From: Azospirillum oleiclasticum
GTDB taxonomy: Bacteria > Pseudomonadota > Alphaproteobacteria > Azospirillales > Azospirillaceae
Length of the DNA stretch: 64,000 nt
Assembly (NCBI RefSeq): GCF_013423485.1
Contig: NZ_JABFFR010000001.1
Location: 248,001 to 312,000 of the forward strand
Reading direction: 5' to 3'
The position numbers were made by a program, and so were the translations under genes. Under the pieces are notes generated by a model. That model made no database searches, had not been told where the DNA came from, and saw only the letters and a list, made by a program, of their open reading frames with translations. Below are positions 53,608 through 60,918 of this stretch, in pieces; within the stretch, counting starts at the first letter, position 1; every line of letters starts with the position of its first letter.

Positions 53608-54837
53608 ATGCCTGCGCTTCCCCCGACCGATGTGCAAATCCGGGCGCTGAAGCCCGATCCCGAGAAGGCGCAGACCGAGTATCGGGACAGCCGGGTGCCG
53701 GGGTTGTCCCTGATCATCGGCGCCACGACGCGCACGTGGTCGCTGACCTACACGACCGCGGCCGGTCAGCGTCGGCGGGTGTCGCTGGGCCGTTACCCCG
53801 AAACCGGGCTGGCCGACGCGCGCAGGGCCGCGGAGACGGTGCGATCCGACGCGCGCAAGGGCGCGGACCCCCAAGCCGCCAAGCGCACCTATCGGGCTTC
53901 CCCGACCGTTGGCGACACGATCGACCAATACCTGTCCGCCTACGCATCGCGGAAGGTGACCTGCAACATGGACGCCTTGGCGCTTCGACAGGACGTCGCG
54001 CCGATCCTGGGTGACCGGAAGCTGGTGGACATCACCCGGCGAGACGTCCAGGCGGTGCTCCGCCGCGCGCTTGATCGCGGCGCCCCGATCATGGCGAACC
54101 GGACCCTGGAGATCGTTCGGAAGATGCTGGCATGGTCCGTCGATCAAGGGTGGATCGAGGTGAACCCCGCCGCGGGGATCGCGAAGCCGGCCGTTGAGAA
54201 GCCCCGGGCGCGGGCGCTGACCGATGCGGAACTGAAAGCCCTGTGGGGCACGCTGGGGCGGATCAGCCCGCAATCCGGCGCGGCGTTCAAGCTGCTGTTG
54301 CTGACCGGCCAACGCGAGATGGAGGTGGTGGGCGCCCGCTGGTCGGAAATCGACTTCGCGGCGGGTGTCTGGACGCTGCCGGCCGATGCGCCGGGGCGGA
54401 GCAAGCGCGGGGCACCGCACGTGGTTCCGCTGTCCGAGTCGGTTGTCGACATCCTCGGGGCGCTCCACGAGGCAACAGGCACCACGGCGACCGTCTTCCG
54501 GGGCAAGCGTCGCGGCGACAAGGGCGGGTTGCCCACGCGATCGATGGTCGCCAACGCCAAGGTGAAGCTGGACGAACTCCTTCCGGGCTGGCCGGGATGG
54601 CGGGTGCACGACCTTCGCCGCACCGTCCGTACCGGTCTGTCGCGGATCAACGTGCCGCCCCACGTCGCGGAGCTGGTGATCGGCCACGCGGCCGGCGGGC
54701 TGGTGAAGGTCTACGACCGTCACGACTACCTTGCAGAGAAGCGCGAGGCGTTGAGCCGTTGGGCCGATCACTTGCTTCGCGTCGTCGGTGATATTGACGA
54801 CACCGAGACGACCAACGTTGTGACGTTGCGTCGATAG
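53608..54837 (+). CDS. Tyrosine integrase of the element (P4-type, DUF4102 N-terminus)
   Basis: A 409-aa site-specific recombinase that would integrate and excise the element. It has the arm-binding DUF4102-like N-terminus (to about residue 85), a core-binding domain (about 100-185) and the catalytic domain. Catalytic residues readable are Arg236 (TGQREMEVVGARWSEID), His334 and Arg337 (HDLRRT), His360 (IGHAAGG) and Tyr369 (KVYDRHDY). All are present, so it is probably active. It reads inward from attL, with its likely binding repeats directly upstream. Confidence 0.95.
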   Translation: MPALPPTDVQIRALKPDPEKAQTEYRDSRVPGLSLIIGATTRTWSLTYTTAAGQRRRVSLGRYPETGLADARRAAETVRSDARKGADPQAAKRTYRASPTVGDTIDQYLSAYASRKVTCNMDALALRQDVAPILGDRKLVDITRRDVQAVLRRALDRGAPIMANRTLEIVRKMLAWSVDQGWIEVNPAAGIAKPAVEKPRARALTDAELKALWGTLGRISPQSGAAFKLLLLTGQREMEVVGARWSEIDFAAGVWTLPADAPGRSKRGAPHVVPLSESVVDILGALHEATGTTATVFRGKRRGDKGGLPTRSMVANAKVKLDELLPGWPGWRVHDLRRTVRTGLSRINVPPHVAELVIGHAAGGLVKVYDRHDYLAEKREALSRWADHLLRVVGDIDDTETTNVVTLRR

Positions 54838-54982
54838 CGTCACCCCGACCTTTCAAAATCAGTTCGTCTATGCGGACGCTGCGCACTCCGTGCGTAGCGT
54901 CTCGTTGCGCCGTGTCGTTTCGGTGGGGGTCGGTGAGCAATCGTGGGGCGTAATCAATCTTCGTAGTGTTTCTTCGCATTCA

Positions 54983-55060
54983 TGAACTCAGTGCGTTGTC
55001 GTCATACAGTGAACTCAATTCGTTGTCGTCATACAGTGAACTCAGTTCGTTGTCGTAGTA
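54983..55060 (+). repeat. Three 27-bp direct repeats (iteron-like)
   Basis: Units start at 54983, 55010 and 55037 with the shared start TGAACTCA and the internal block CGTTGTCGT; the third is shortened. The first two are 27 bp and nearly identical. They lie in the 335-bp gap between the integrase and the AlpA-like gene, in DNA more AT-rich than its surroundings. Such iterons mark replication origins or the binding region of an excision/replication regulator. I see nothing else supportable in the gap. Confidence 0.75.
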
Positions 55061-55172
55061 AAATGCTCGTCAACGATGGTAAAAAGGACCATCCGCGCGC
55101 AGAACTACTGGACAAGCGGCCGCCTCTGACGCACAGTGACCATCATTAACTCATCACGAGAGGCCTTGGTCC

Positions 55173-55442
55173 ATGAGAGCATTGGACATCGGGGCGGATT
55201 GCCGCCCCCACAACGCAACGGAAGCCGGCGGACCGACGTCCGGAGAGCGGATCATCCGCGAAGAGGAAATGGTGGCACGCAGCGGGTTGTCGCGCTCCAC
55301 GCGGTGGCGGCTCGAAAAGGCCGGGAAGTTCCCGCGCCGGGTTCAAATCGGTGCGCGGGCTCACGGGTGGCGGGAAACCGAGTTCCTGGCCTGGACGCAG
55401 AGCCGGGCGCCGCGTCGTAAGAGCGGCGATCTCGTCGGCTGA
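55173..55442 (+). CDS. AlpA-family regulator/excisionase
   Basis: An 89-aa winged-helix protein; residues 26-80 (RIIREEEMVARSGLSRSTRWRLEKAG, then FPRRVQIGARAHGWRETEFLAW) match the AlpA pattern closely. AlpA proteins activate or assist integrase-dependent excision in P4-like elements. Its place next to the iterons suggests they may be its binding sites. The start could also lie within the first 25 residues, which are not part of the domain. Confidence 0.88.
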   Translation: MRALDIGADCRPHNATEAGGPTSGERIIREEEMVARSGLSRSTRWRLEKAGKFPRRVQIGARAHGWRETEFLAWTQSRAPRRKSGDLVG

Positions 55443-55562
55443 CCGGCGCCGTTCTGCGTAGCGCCCGAAACGCTCGCAGAACTTTTCAACACATCAACGA
55501 GAAATACGCACCCTGCCGATCGGCGGGATCGGCAAGGTGCGCCATCAATGCGAGGTTTGCAA

Positions 55563-56525
55563 ATGAAGGCTATCCATTTCACGCCGATTGGTCAACAAAC
55601 AACGACGCCTAATCATGCCAGTGCGGCCATCAGCGATTTCGATGCCTTGACGGAAGGCAGTTGGTTGCGGCCCGGGAGCCCTGGCACCATCGCGCGCCTT
55701 ATGGTGTACTTGTCGCCCCCGAAGCTGGTGCGCAGCCGGTTGGAGGCGCAGGCGCGCTATCCCTCGATCCCGGAGCGGGTGCGGCGACGGCTCGGCTGCA
55801 TCAATCCGCGTCTCCTCGTCGTAGAAGATGACCCGGCGCACCCCCGCTTCACCACCGCGGCCGGGCCGACAGGCTTCGACACCGCTTCGCTCAAATGGGC
55901 TCTGGAAACGTCGGACCGCGTGGTCCTGTGGGCGGGCGAAGCCGTCGCACCGGGGGCACGGGAGATGATCGAGCCCTGGCTGCTGGCCGGGCAGAACGTG
56001 GCCATCATCGCCACGCAGCCGCCCCAGACCGATCCGTGGCTGGCGCGGGTGCTGGAGGTGTGCAAGCGCCCCCCGAGCCTCATGTGCTGCCGGCCGGCGG
56101 GCGTACCGGGGGCACGGGAGATGATCGAGCCCTGGCTGCTGGCCGGGCAGAACGTGACTATCATCGCCACGCAGCCGACCGATCCGTTGCGCGTTCGGGG
56201 CGAGGCGTTGCGCAACGCCGTCTTCCAACACATCGCGGATCTGAAGGCCGACTTTCCTTTCATCGTGGTGGGAGTGCCCGGGGGCGAGTTGCCCGAGGAC
56301 CTCTTCACCACTCCGCGCCAGATCGGCACCTTCACGGTCGAACGCAAATGCGCTGACGACACGCTGAACAGTCCCCTGCTCGAAGGCTACGTATCCCGTA
56401 GAGGCGGATTGATCTTCGCGTGCGAAGCCCTGGCCGATTACCGAAGGTTGACGAGCCGGGAAGCGACGTTCGCGGCGCGCGGCTATCGGTTGTGGGGGCT
56501 CACCGATGCCGGGGGTGTTGGATGA
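55563..56525 (+). CDS. Element protein of unknown function with internal duplication
   Basis: A 320-aa protein that I cannot assign to a family. It has an alpha/beta character with repeated strand-like blocks (RLLVVEDDP, RVVLWAGEA, NVAIIATQP, FPFIVVGVP). A block reading PGAREMIEPWLLAGQNV followed by IIATQP occurs twice, 52 codons apart. No Walker motif is visible. ATG 55563 is preferred, with GAGG 8 nt upstream. Its stop overlaps a downstream ATG (ATGA at 56522), so it was coupled to the following, now damaged, helicase gene. Confidence 0.7.
   Translation: MKAIHFTPIGQQTTTPNHASAAISDFDALTEGSWLRPGSPGTIARLMVYLSPPKLVRSRLEAQARYPSIPERVRRRLGCINPRLLVVEDDPAHPRFTTAAGPTGFDTASLKWALETSDRVVLWAGEAVAPGAREMIEPWLLAGQNVAIIATQPPQTDPWLARVLEVCKRPPSLMCCRPAGVPGAREMIEPWLLAGQNVTIIATQPTDPLRVRGEALRNAVFQHIADLKADFPFIVVGVPGGELPEDLFTTPRQIGTFTVERKCADDTLNSPLLEGYVSRRGGLIFACEALADYRRLTSREATFAARGYRLWGLTDAGGVG
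55950..56177 (+). repeat. Intragenic direct duplication
   Basis: A block of about 70 bp starting CCGGGGGCACGGGAGATG occurs at 55950 and again at 56106 (156 bp apart, in frame) with only about three differences. Similarity continues weakly beyond. It duplicates part of the 55563 protein and looks recent. Confidence 0.8.
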
Positions 56526-58635
56526 GCACACCGACGCATATCACCGTCCTGTCCGCGCCCGCAGACGCCGCGGGCAAGCGCAGGATCGCAACGAAGACGT
56601 GGCGGCTAGGCCCGGACGGCAAGCCGGTGTCCCGCAGCCGGACCTGCTGATCATCGACGAAGCCGTCTGGCCCCGAGCCGTCCGCGACACCCGCGTGGAG
56701 CTGGAGGCCCTGGTGGGTGCTCTGGACCGGCCGGAGTGGCGGGAGACGATGACGCGCCTCGGGTGCGCTCTGGCGTCTCCGCGGGCGCTGGAGGCCGTGC
56801 GGCGGGACGTCGGGGGCGAGAGGCTGGCCGCTGCCCGCGAGCTGCTGGCGGCCCGCAAATCGGCTCTGCGGGCCGACGTCGAGGAGGCGCTGGCCCGGCG
56901 CGACCTCGCCGCGGCGCGGAAGCTCGCCCCGGAACTCGGGATGTTGCGGAGAGCGGGGCGGGTGCTGGCCGCCGTCGCGGCCGAACTGGACATGCCCCGC
57001 GCGTCGTTCAACGGCGTCGAGTTCGAGCCCGGCGACACGGCCGGGCGGATCGCGTGTGTCCGGTGCCACCATCTCGCGCGTCCGCAGGCGGTTCGCGACG
57101 ACACCCCGGTCCTGTTGCTCGATGCTTCCGGCGACCCGGAGCTGGCTTCGCGCGCGCTGGGGCTTGGGGGGCTCGACTGCCGCACATGGCGGATCGCGCG
57201 CAACGCCCATTTCACGCAAATTTCATCGCGCACCATGAGCCGTGGGCAAGTGCTCGGCAGCACCAATCAAACCGCGGACCAGAACGCGGCGACGCTGCGC
57301 CGCCAAATCCTGGAGTTCATGGTTGCCCGCGCGGCGGGGGCGAACGGCCCGGTACTCGTGGTGTCGTACAAAGGCTATGCCGAAGAAGCGGCGGATGCAC
57401 TCACCGCGGCCGGCGTGCCCGCCATCGGGCTCCACTTCGGAAAGCTGCGGGGGCAGAATGGCGCGCAGGCGTGTTCGATGGCGTTCATCATCGGCCGTGA
57501 ACAGCCGGCGCGGGATGCGGAGCACGCCGCCCGCGCCGTCTTCGCGCGCGATCCCGAGCCGCTGACGGCTTGGGAAGGCGAACCGGTGTTGCAGTCGCGG
57601 CGCTACAGGATGCGCGACGGCTCGGTGGAAGTCGTGGAGACCCCCGTGCACCCCGATCCCCGGGTCCAGCGCGTCCTTGAACAATCCCGGGAACGCGAGA
57701 TCGAGCAAGCCCTAGACCGGCTGCGCTTGATCCACAACCCGGCTCCGAAACGTGTTTTCGTGCTGACGGCGATCCCGCTCGACATCGTTGTGGACGAAGT
57801 GATCGAGTGGCGCGACCGCATGGCCGAAGAAGACGCGATCACGACGCTGTGGCGCACTTGGGGTGTCGTCCCGACCGGCGCGCGGCGGTTGGCGGAGGTG
57901 CTGGACATCGCCCCGGCCAAGGCGGATTGGCTGCTGGAAAAGTACGGTTCCTCCAATAAGCGTCCTGAAGCCGGGACTCCTATTGGGACAACAGTACATT
58001 TCCACGGCGGTCGCGACGTCCTGTTCCGGGCCGCCGGGCAGCGAGGGCAGGCGAGCCCGGCGCGGGTCGATCCGGCGCGGCATCGCACGATCGTCGAGAC
58101 CCGCGATGCGCTGGAGGCGCTTCTAGGCACGCCTGTCACGGAGCTGGGATACGCCGGTCGGAGGCGGATGCTGTTCGCGTCGGGTGCCGCCCCCGCGGCC
58201 CATTGGCGGGCGTTGCAGCCCGCCCCGACCGTGTTCCGCGCCATCCTGGGCACGGACCACAGGGCGCCCGGGGCACCCCCGGTGCTCCCGTCGGGCGAGC
58301 TGGTGTGCCGGGTAGGCGATCGGCTGCGCGTGCACCATTGGGCGTGGGACGGGCACGGTGCGCCGCTCACGATGATGGAGCGGCTGGAGCCGGTTCGTGG
58401 AGCCCCCGCGGAGCTGGAGAAGCCCGCCGCGCAGCCCCGGGCGTTCACCTTGTCGGAAATCCGCGATGAGCTCGGCATCCACCCCGACACGTTCCGGCGG
58501 GCGTTCGGTGCGAAGGAAATGCGAACGCTCGGCTGGGCCGCACGGGAGAAAGCCATGGTGCAATGGATGGCCGGCCGGGTCGGAGCCGAGAGGTTCCGGG
58601 CGGCGGTTGGGCGGTTGGCTGGTGGGGGGTGCTGA
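56506..58635 (+). CDS. SF2 helicase-like protein, probably 5'-truncated
   Basis: The open frame (709 aa) holds the C-terminal part of a helicase-like replication protein: a DEAD/DEA-type box LLIIDEAVW (about 56640), VLLLDASGD (motif III-like), GPVLVVSYKGYAEEA (motif IV), FGKLRGQNGAQACSMAFIIG (motif V) and QALDRLRLIHNPAPKRVFVLT (motif VI). The first 45 codons are only a shadow of the 56522 fragment, and no Walker A (GxGKT) is seen anywhere. The C-terminus has an HTH-like block (EIRDELGIHPDTFRRAFGAKE). It was probably the element's replication or primase-helicase protein; now it is likely inactive. The family is inferred from motifs. Confidence 0.6.
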   Translation: MPGVLDEHTDAYHRPVRARRRRGQAQDRNEDVAARPGRQAGVPQPDLLIIDEAVWPRAVRDTRVELEALVGALDRPEWRETMTRLGCALASPRALEAVRRDVGGERLAAARELLAARKSALRADVEEALARRDLAAARKLAPELGMLRRAGRVLAAVAAELDMPRASFNGVEFEPGDTAGRIACVRCHHLARPQAVRDDTPVLLLDASGDPELASRALGLGGLDCRTWRIARNAHFTQISSRTMSRGQVLGSTNQTADQNAATLRRQILEFMVARAAGANGPVLVVSYKGYAEEAADALTAAGVPAIGLHFGKLRGQNGAQACSMAFIIGREQPARDAEHAARAVFARDPEPLTAWEGEPVLQSRRYRMRDGSVEVVETPVHPDPRVQRVLEQSREREIEQALDRLRLIHNPAPKRVFVLTAIPLDIVVDEVIEWRDRMAEEDAITTLWRTWGVVPTGARRLAEVLDIAPAKADWLLEKYGSSNKRPEAGTPIGTTVHFHGGRDVLFRAAGQRGQASPARVDPARHRTIVETRDALEALLGTPVTELGYAGRRRMLFASGAAPAAHWRALQPAPTVFRAILGTDHRAPGAPPVLPSGELVCRVGDRLRVHHWAWDGHGAPLTMMERLEPVRGAPAELEKPAAQPRAFTLSEIRDELGIHPDTFRRAFGAKEMRTLGWAAREKAMVQWMAGRVGAERFRAAVGRLAGGGC
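56522..56650 (+). pseudogene. N-terminal fragment of the helicase-like gene
   Basis: ATG 56522 overlaps the previous stop and encodes MSTPTHITVLSAPADAAGKR and 22 more residues before TGA at 56648-56650. The helicase-like sequence then continues in another frame (QPDLLIIDEAVWP from about 56630). The coupled start and the frame change suggest that this is the true N-terminus of that gene, joined by deletion to its middle part. Confidence 0.5.
57936..58003. repeat. 23-bp inverted repeat element, copy A (inside the helicase frame)
   Basis: Left arm 57936-57958 (GGAAAAGTACGGTT...CAATA) pairs with right arm 57981-58003 (TATTGG...ACAGTACATTTCC) with five mismatches, around a 22-nt loop. The same arms recur at 60860-60913. 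The reading frame passes through it. Confidence 0.7.
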
Positions 58636-58779
58636 CGCAATCCGTTGTGACGTTGCTCCGCTATCGAGGTGGGGCTTGTGCCCCGTCGCGACGCACAGAC
58701 GGTTTTCGATTGTACGAATGCGCCGCTTTCGTCGAAATGGTGAATTGCCACTACGAGAAGACGAATAGAAGGTGCAGCC

Positions 58780-59004
58780 ATGATCACGAGGAGTCCGGGG
58801 CACGCTGCGGTCGGCTTGGCTATTTCAGCCGCCGTCACGGGGGTTTGTGCGTGCGCTGGTTGGTACGCTTTGCCAAACAATCCGTGGATCGGCGCCATCG
58901 CTGGCGGCGCGTTGGCGTGGCGAGTTGAATACCTGATAATGGAGTTACAGTGGACGCGGCATGATATATTCCGCCTGCTGCGAGGGGAATACCCCTCCAA
59001 TTAG
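58780..59004 (+). CDS. Small membrane protein of the element
   Basis: A 74-aa protein with two predicted hydrophobic segments (residues 8-30, AAVGLAISAAVTGVCACAGWYAL, and 35-55) followed by a short charged tail. It has a good ribosome-binding site (AGAAGGTG) 4 nt before the ATG. No family is recognised. It lies alone after the helicase gene; codon use is less GC-rich than the chromosomal genes. Confidence 0.6.
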   Translation: MITRSPGHAAVGLAISAAVTGVCACAGWYALPNNPWIGAIAGGALAWRVEYLIMELQWTRHDIFRLLRGEYPSN

Positions 59005-59222
59005 TCTCGTCAAATCTGCGTCTGGTCGAAGTTTTCAAAATCCGAAAATTTAGGAGAGGGGGTTGCGGGCGTTTCGCCAGAACGCGGCGCCCCCCTACCC
59101 GGGGGTGGGGCCGGGTGCGTAGTCGAAGGCATGTAGGGTCAAGTGTCTGTTGTCGGGCGTTGTTGATCCGCAGTCTCCGACAACTCTACATCGATCTTTT
59201 TCGACTGAGTTCTATTTTCTAT

Positions 59223-59251
59223 TTGACGAAGCGTCGTCTGCGCTGTTCAAT
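59223..59251 (+). promoter_or_regulatory. Promoter in the 59005-59323 gap
   Basis: TTGACG (59223-59228), 17 bp, TTCAAT (59246-59251): 5/6 and 4/6 matches. Transcription would begin near 59258 and read the leader hairpin and the 59324 gene. The upstream half of this 319-bp gap contains a GC-rich inverted stretch (CCCCCCTACCCGGGGG near 59090) and an AT-rich block, with no gene. Confidence 0.5.
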
Positions 59252-59266
59252 GTCTAAACACGAAGC

Positions 59267-59299
59267 GGCCCGCCGGGTGCTGTAACACCACGGCGGGCC
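59267..59299 (+). promoter_or_regulatory. Stable leader hairpin before the 59324 gene
   Basis: GGCCCGCCG pairs with CGGCGGGCC (9 bp), and inside it GGTG pairs with CACC around CTGTAA, with a single bulged A. The ribosome-binding site AAAGAGGTGA lies 11 nt further on. There is no T-run, so it may stabilise or regulate translation of the leader rather than terminate. Confidence 0.55.
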
Positions 59300-59323
59300 A
59301 TATCCCGACCAAAGAGGTGACCT

Positions 59324-59629
59324 ATGATCGCGGACGTCGTTCAGCATACCTCACCGTGCGCCCAAATCCAAAGCACCGTGTCGCCGGTTCGAGGCACCGA
59401 ATTCGCCTACATGGCGCTTCTCTCCGACGAAGCGGCCCGGCGCTATGAAGCGCGCGCCGCGCGCCCGCACCGGGTGCTTGTCGGCGTGAACGGGCGGACG
59501 GTTCACAATCGCGTCTATGCCGACTTCGACCGGGCGAGCGCTGCGCTCACCCGGCGGGTCCTGAAGCTCGTTGCGCGGCTCGATGCGCATGAGCTGGACG
59601 GGCTTCACGCCTATACCTGCCCCGCGTGA
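59324..59629 (+). CDS. Element protein of unknown function, 101 aa
   Basis: A soluble protein with no recognised domain. It has a strong ribosome-binding site (AAAGAGGTGACCT), its own candidate promoter and leader hairpin, which together make it a credible gene. The C-terminal half is helical and basic (DFDRASAALTRRVLKLVARLDAHELDGLHAY). It precedes the HTH and resolvase genes and reads in the same direction. Confidence 0.65.
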   Translation: MIADVVQHTSPCAQIQSTVSPVRGTEFAYMALLSDEAARRYEARAARPHRVLVGVNGRTVHNRVYADFDRASAALTRRVLKLVARLDAHELDGLHAYTCPA

Positions 59630-59719
59630 AGCGCGGCGCGGACGCGCGGACGCTGGCCGGTGCATCGCTGCGCCGGCCGGTGCGCATGCTTACCCCCTCT
59701 CTCCCCATGAGGGCGCGTC

Positions 59720-60034
59720 ATGGACGAAAAGCCGTTTCTCACCATCGCCGAATTCGCGGCTGCACTCGGCGTGTCCACCCGATCCGTTGAACGGTGGGTG
59801 TCGCAAGGTCTGGTCTCCCCTGCCTGGCGCACTCCCGGCGGGCATGCTCGTTTCGGACGCGACCAGATCGAGGAGCTGAAGGCGAAAGGAAAGGGGCGCA
59901 AACCGCCACCTCCGGAACCCGAGCCCCTGAGCGACGCGGAGAAGCTTCGACAAGCTGAACTCCACGCGAGCCGCTGGATAGCGCGTTTCCTCGTCAAACG
60001 GCGGATCAGGCAAGCCGGGAAGCCCCCGCGGTAG
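59720..60034 (+). CDS. HTH (MerR/excisionase-type) DNA-binding protein
   Basis: A 104-aa protein whose residues 5-58 (FLTIAEFAAALGVSTRSVERWVSQGLVSPAWRTPGGHARFGRDQIEEL) match the MerR-like winged helix also found at the N-terminus of IS607-type serine recombinases. A Pro-rich linker and a short basic helix follow. A separate serine recombinase gene begins 98 bp later, so together they look like a split form of that architecture. Confidence 0.85.
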   Translation: MDEKPFLTIAEFAAALGVSTRSVERWVSQGLVSPAWRTPGGHARFGRDQIEELKAKGKGRKPPPPEPEPLSDAEKLRQAELHASRWIARFLVKRRIRQAGKPPR

Positions 60035-60132
60035 CGGGTCCTGGCGCGCGCGGGCTTCGCGCGGCCTTCGTGTTCAATCCCCAAACGCTCGTTTAGATTT
60101 TGTACAGCGGCCCTCACGGGGAGGAAATCGCC

Positions 60133-60807
60133 ATGGCAACCGGAAAGTTCGTCAGCTACCTGCGGGTGTCCACCGATCAACAGGGGCGATCCGGGCTCGG
60201 GCTCGAAGCCCAACGGGCCGCCGTCGCCGGCTACCTGAACGGTGGGGAGTGGCAACTTGTCGCTGAGCACATCGAAGTCGAGTCGGGCCGCCGCGCCGAT
60301 CGGCCGGAGCTGGTGCGCGCTCTGGCCGCGTGCAAGCGGCACCGCGCCACCCTCGTGGTGGCGAAACTCGATCGGCTGTCGCGATCCGTCGCGTTCCTGT
60401 CGGCCTTGATGGAGAGCGGCGTCGAGTTCGTCGCGGTCGATAACCCGCACGCCAACAAGCTCATGGTTCACATGCTGGCCGCGTTCGCGGAGCACGAACG
60501 GGACCAGATCGGTGCCCGCACGAAAGCGGCCCTGGCAGCGGCCAAGGCGCGCGGGGTGGTGCTGGGCAACCCCCGCTTGGGGGAAGCGCGATCCGCAGCA
60601 GTCGGGGCGCTCAAAGCCGACGCCAATCGCATGGCCGCGAACGTGCTCCCCATCGTCCGGGAAATCCAGGCGGCGGGCGCGACCAGCCTTCGGGACATCG
60701 CTACGGCGCTCAACGCGCGCGGCGTGAAAGCGGCTCGGGGCGGGGCTTGGAATGCGTCGTCCGTCCGCAACGTGCTCCGGCGGGGAGCGGGCAGCGGCGT
60801 GAAATAG
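60133..60807 (+). CDS. Serine recombinase (resolvase/invertase family)
   Basis: A 224-aa small serine recombinase. The catalytic Ser13 is in YLRVSTDQQGRSGLGLEAQ, followed by LDRLSRSVAFL and the E-helix region FAEHERDQIGARTKAALAAAKARG. The C-terminal part has a helix-turn-helix (SLRDIATALNARGVKAARGGAWNASSVRNVL). ATG 60133 is used because of the GGGGAGGAAATCGCC before it; 60100 is in frame upstream. It lies just before the palindrome and minisatellite, which may include its target sites. Confidence 0.93.
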   Translation: MATGKFVSYLRVSTDQQGRSGLGLEAQRAAVAGYLNGGEWQLVAEHIEVESGRRADRPELVRALAACKRHRATLVVAKLDRLSRSVAFLSALMESGVEFVAVDNPHANKLMVHMLAAFAEHERDQIGARTKAALAAAKARGVVLGNPRLGEARSAAVGALKADANRMAANVLPIVREIQAAGATSLRDIATALNARGVKAARGGAWNASSVRNVLRRGAGSGVK

Positions 60808-60859
60808 CGCGCCACCGGCGGCGGGGCACCCCGTCTTCACCGTGCATCTGGGGGCGGGG

Positions 60860-60913
60860 GGAAATGTACTGTTCCCCCAATAGAAGTCTATATTGCGATC
60901 ACAGTACATTTCC
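60860..60913. repeat. 23-bp inverted repeat element, copy B
   Basis: Left arm 60860-60882 (GGAAATGTACTGTT...CAATA) and right arm 60891-60913 (TATTGC...ACAGTACATTTCC) pair perfectly for the outer 13 bp and again over the inner CAATA/TATTG. Loop of 8 nt. The arms match copy A at 57936-58003. It separates the resolvase gene from the minisatellite. Confidence 0.75.
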
Positions 60914-60918
60914 GCGCC

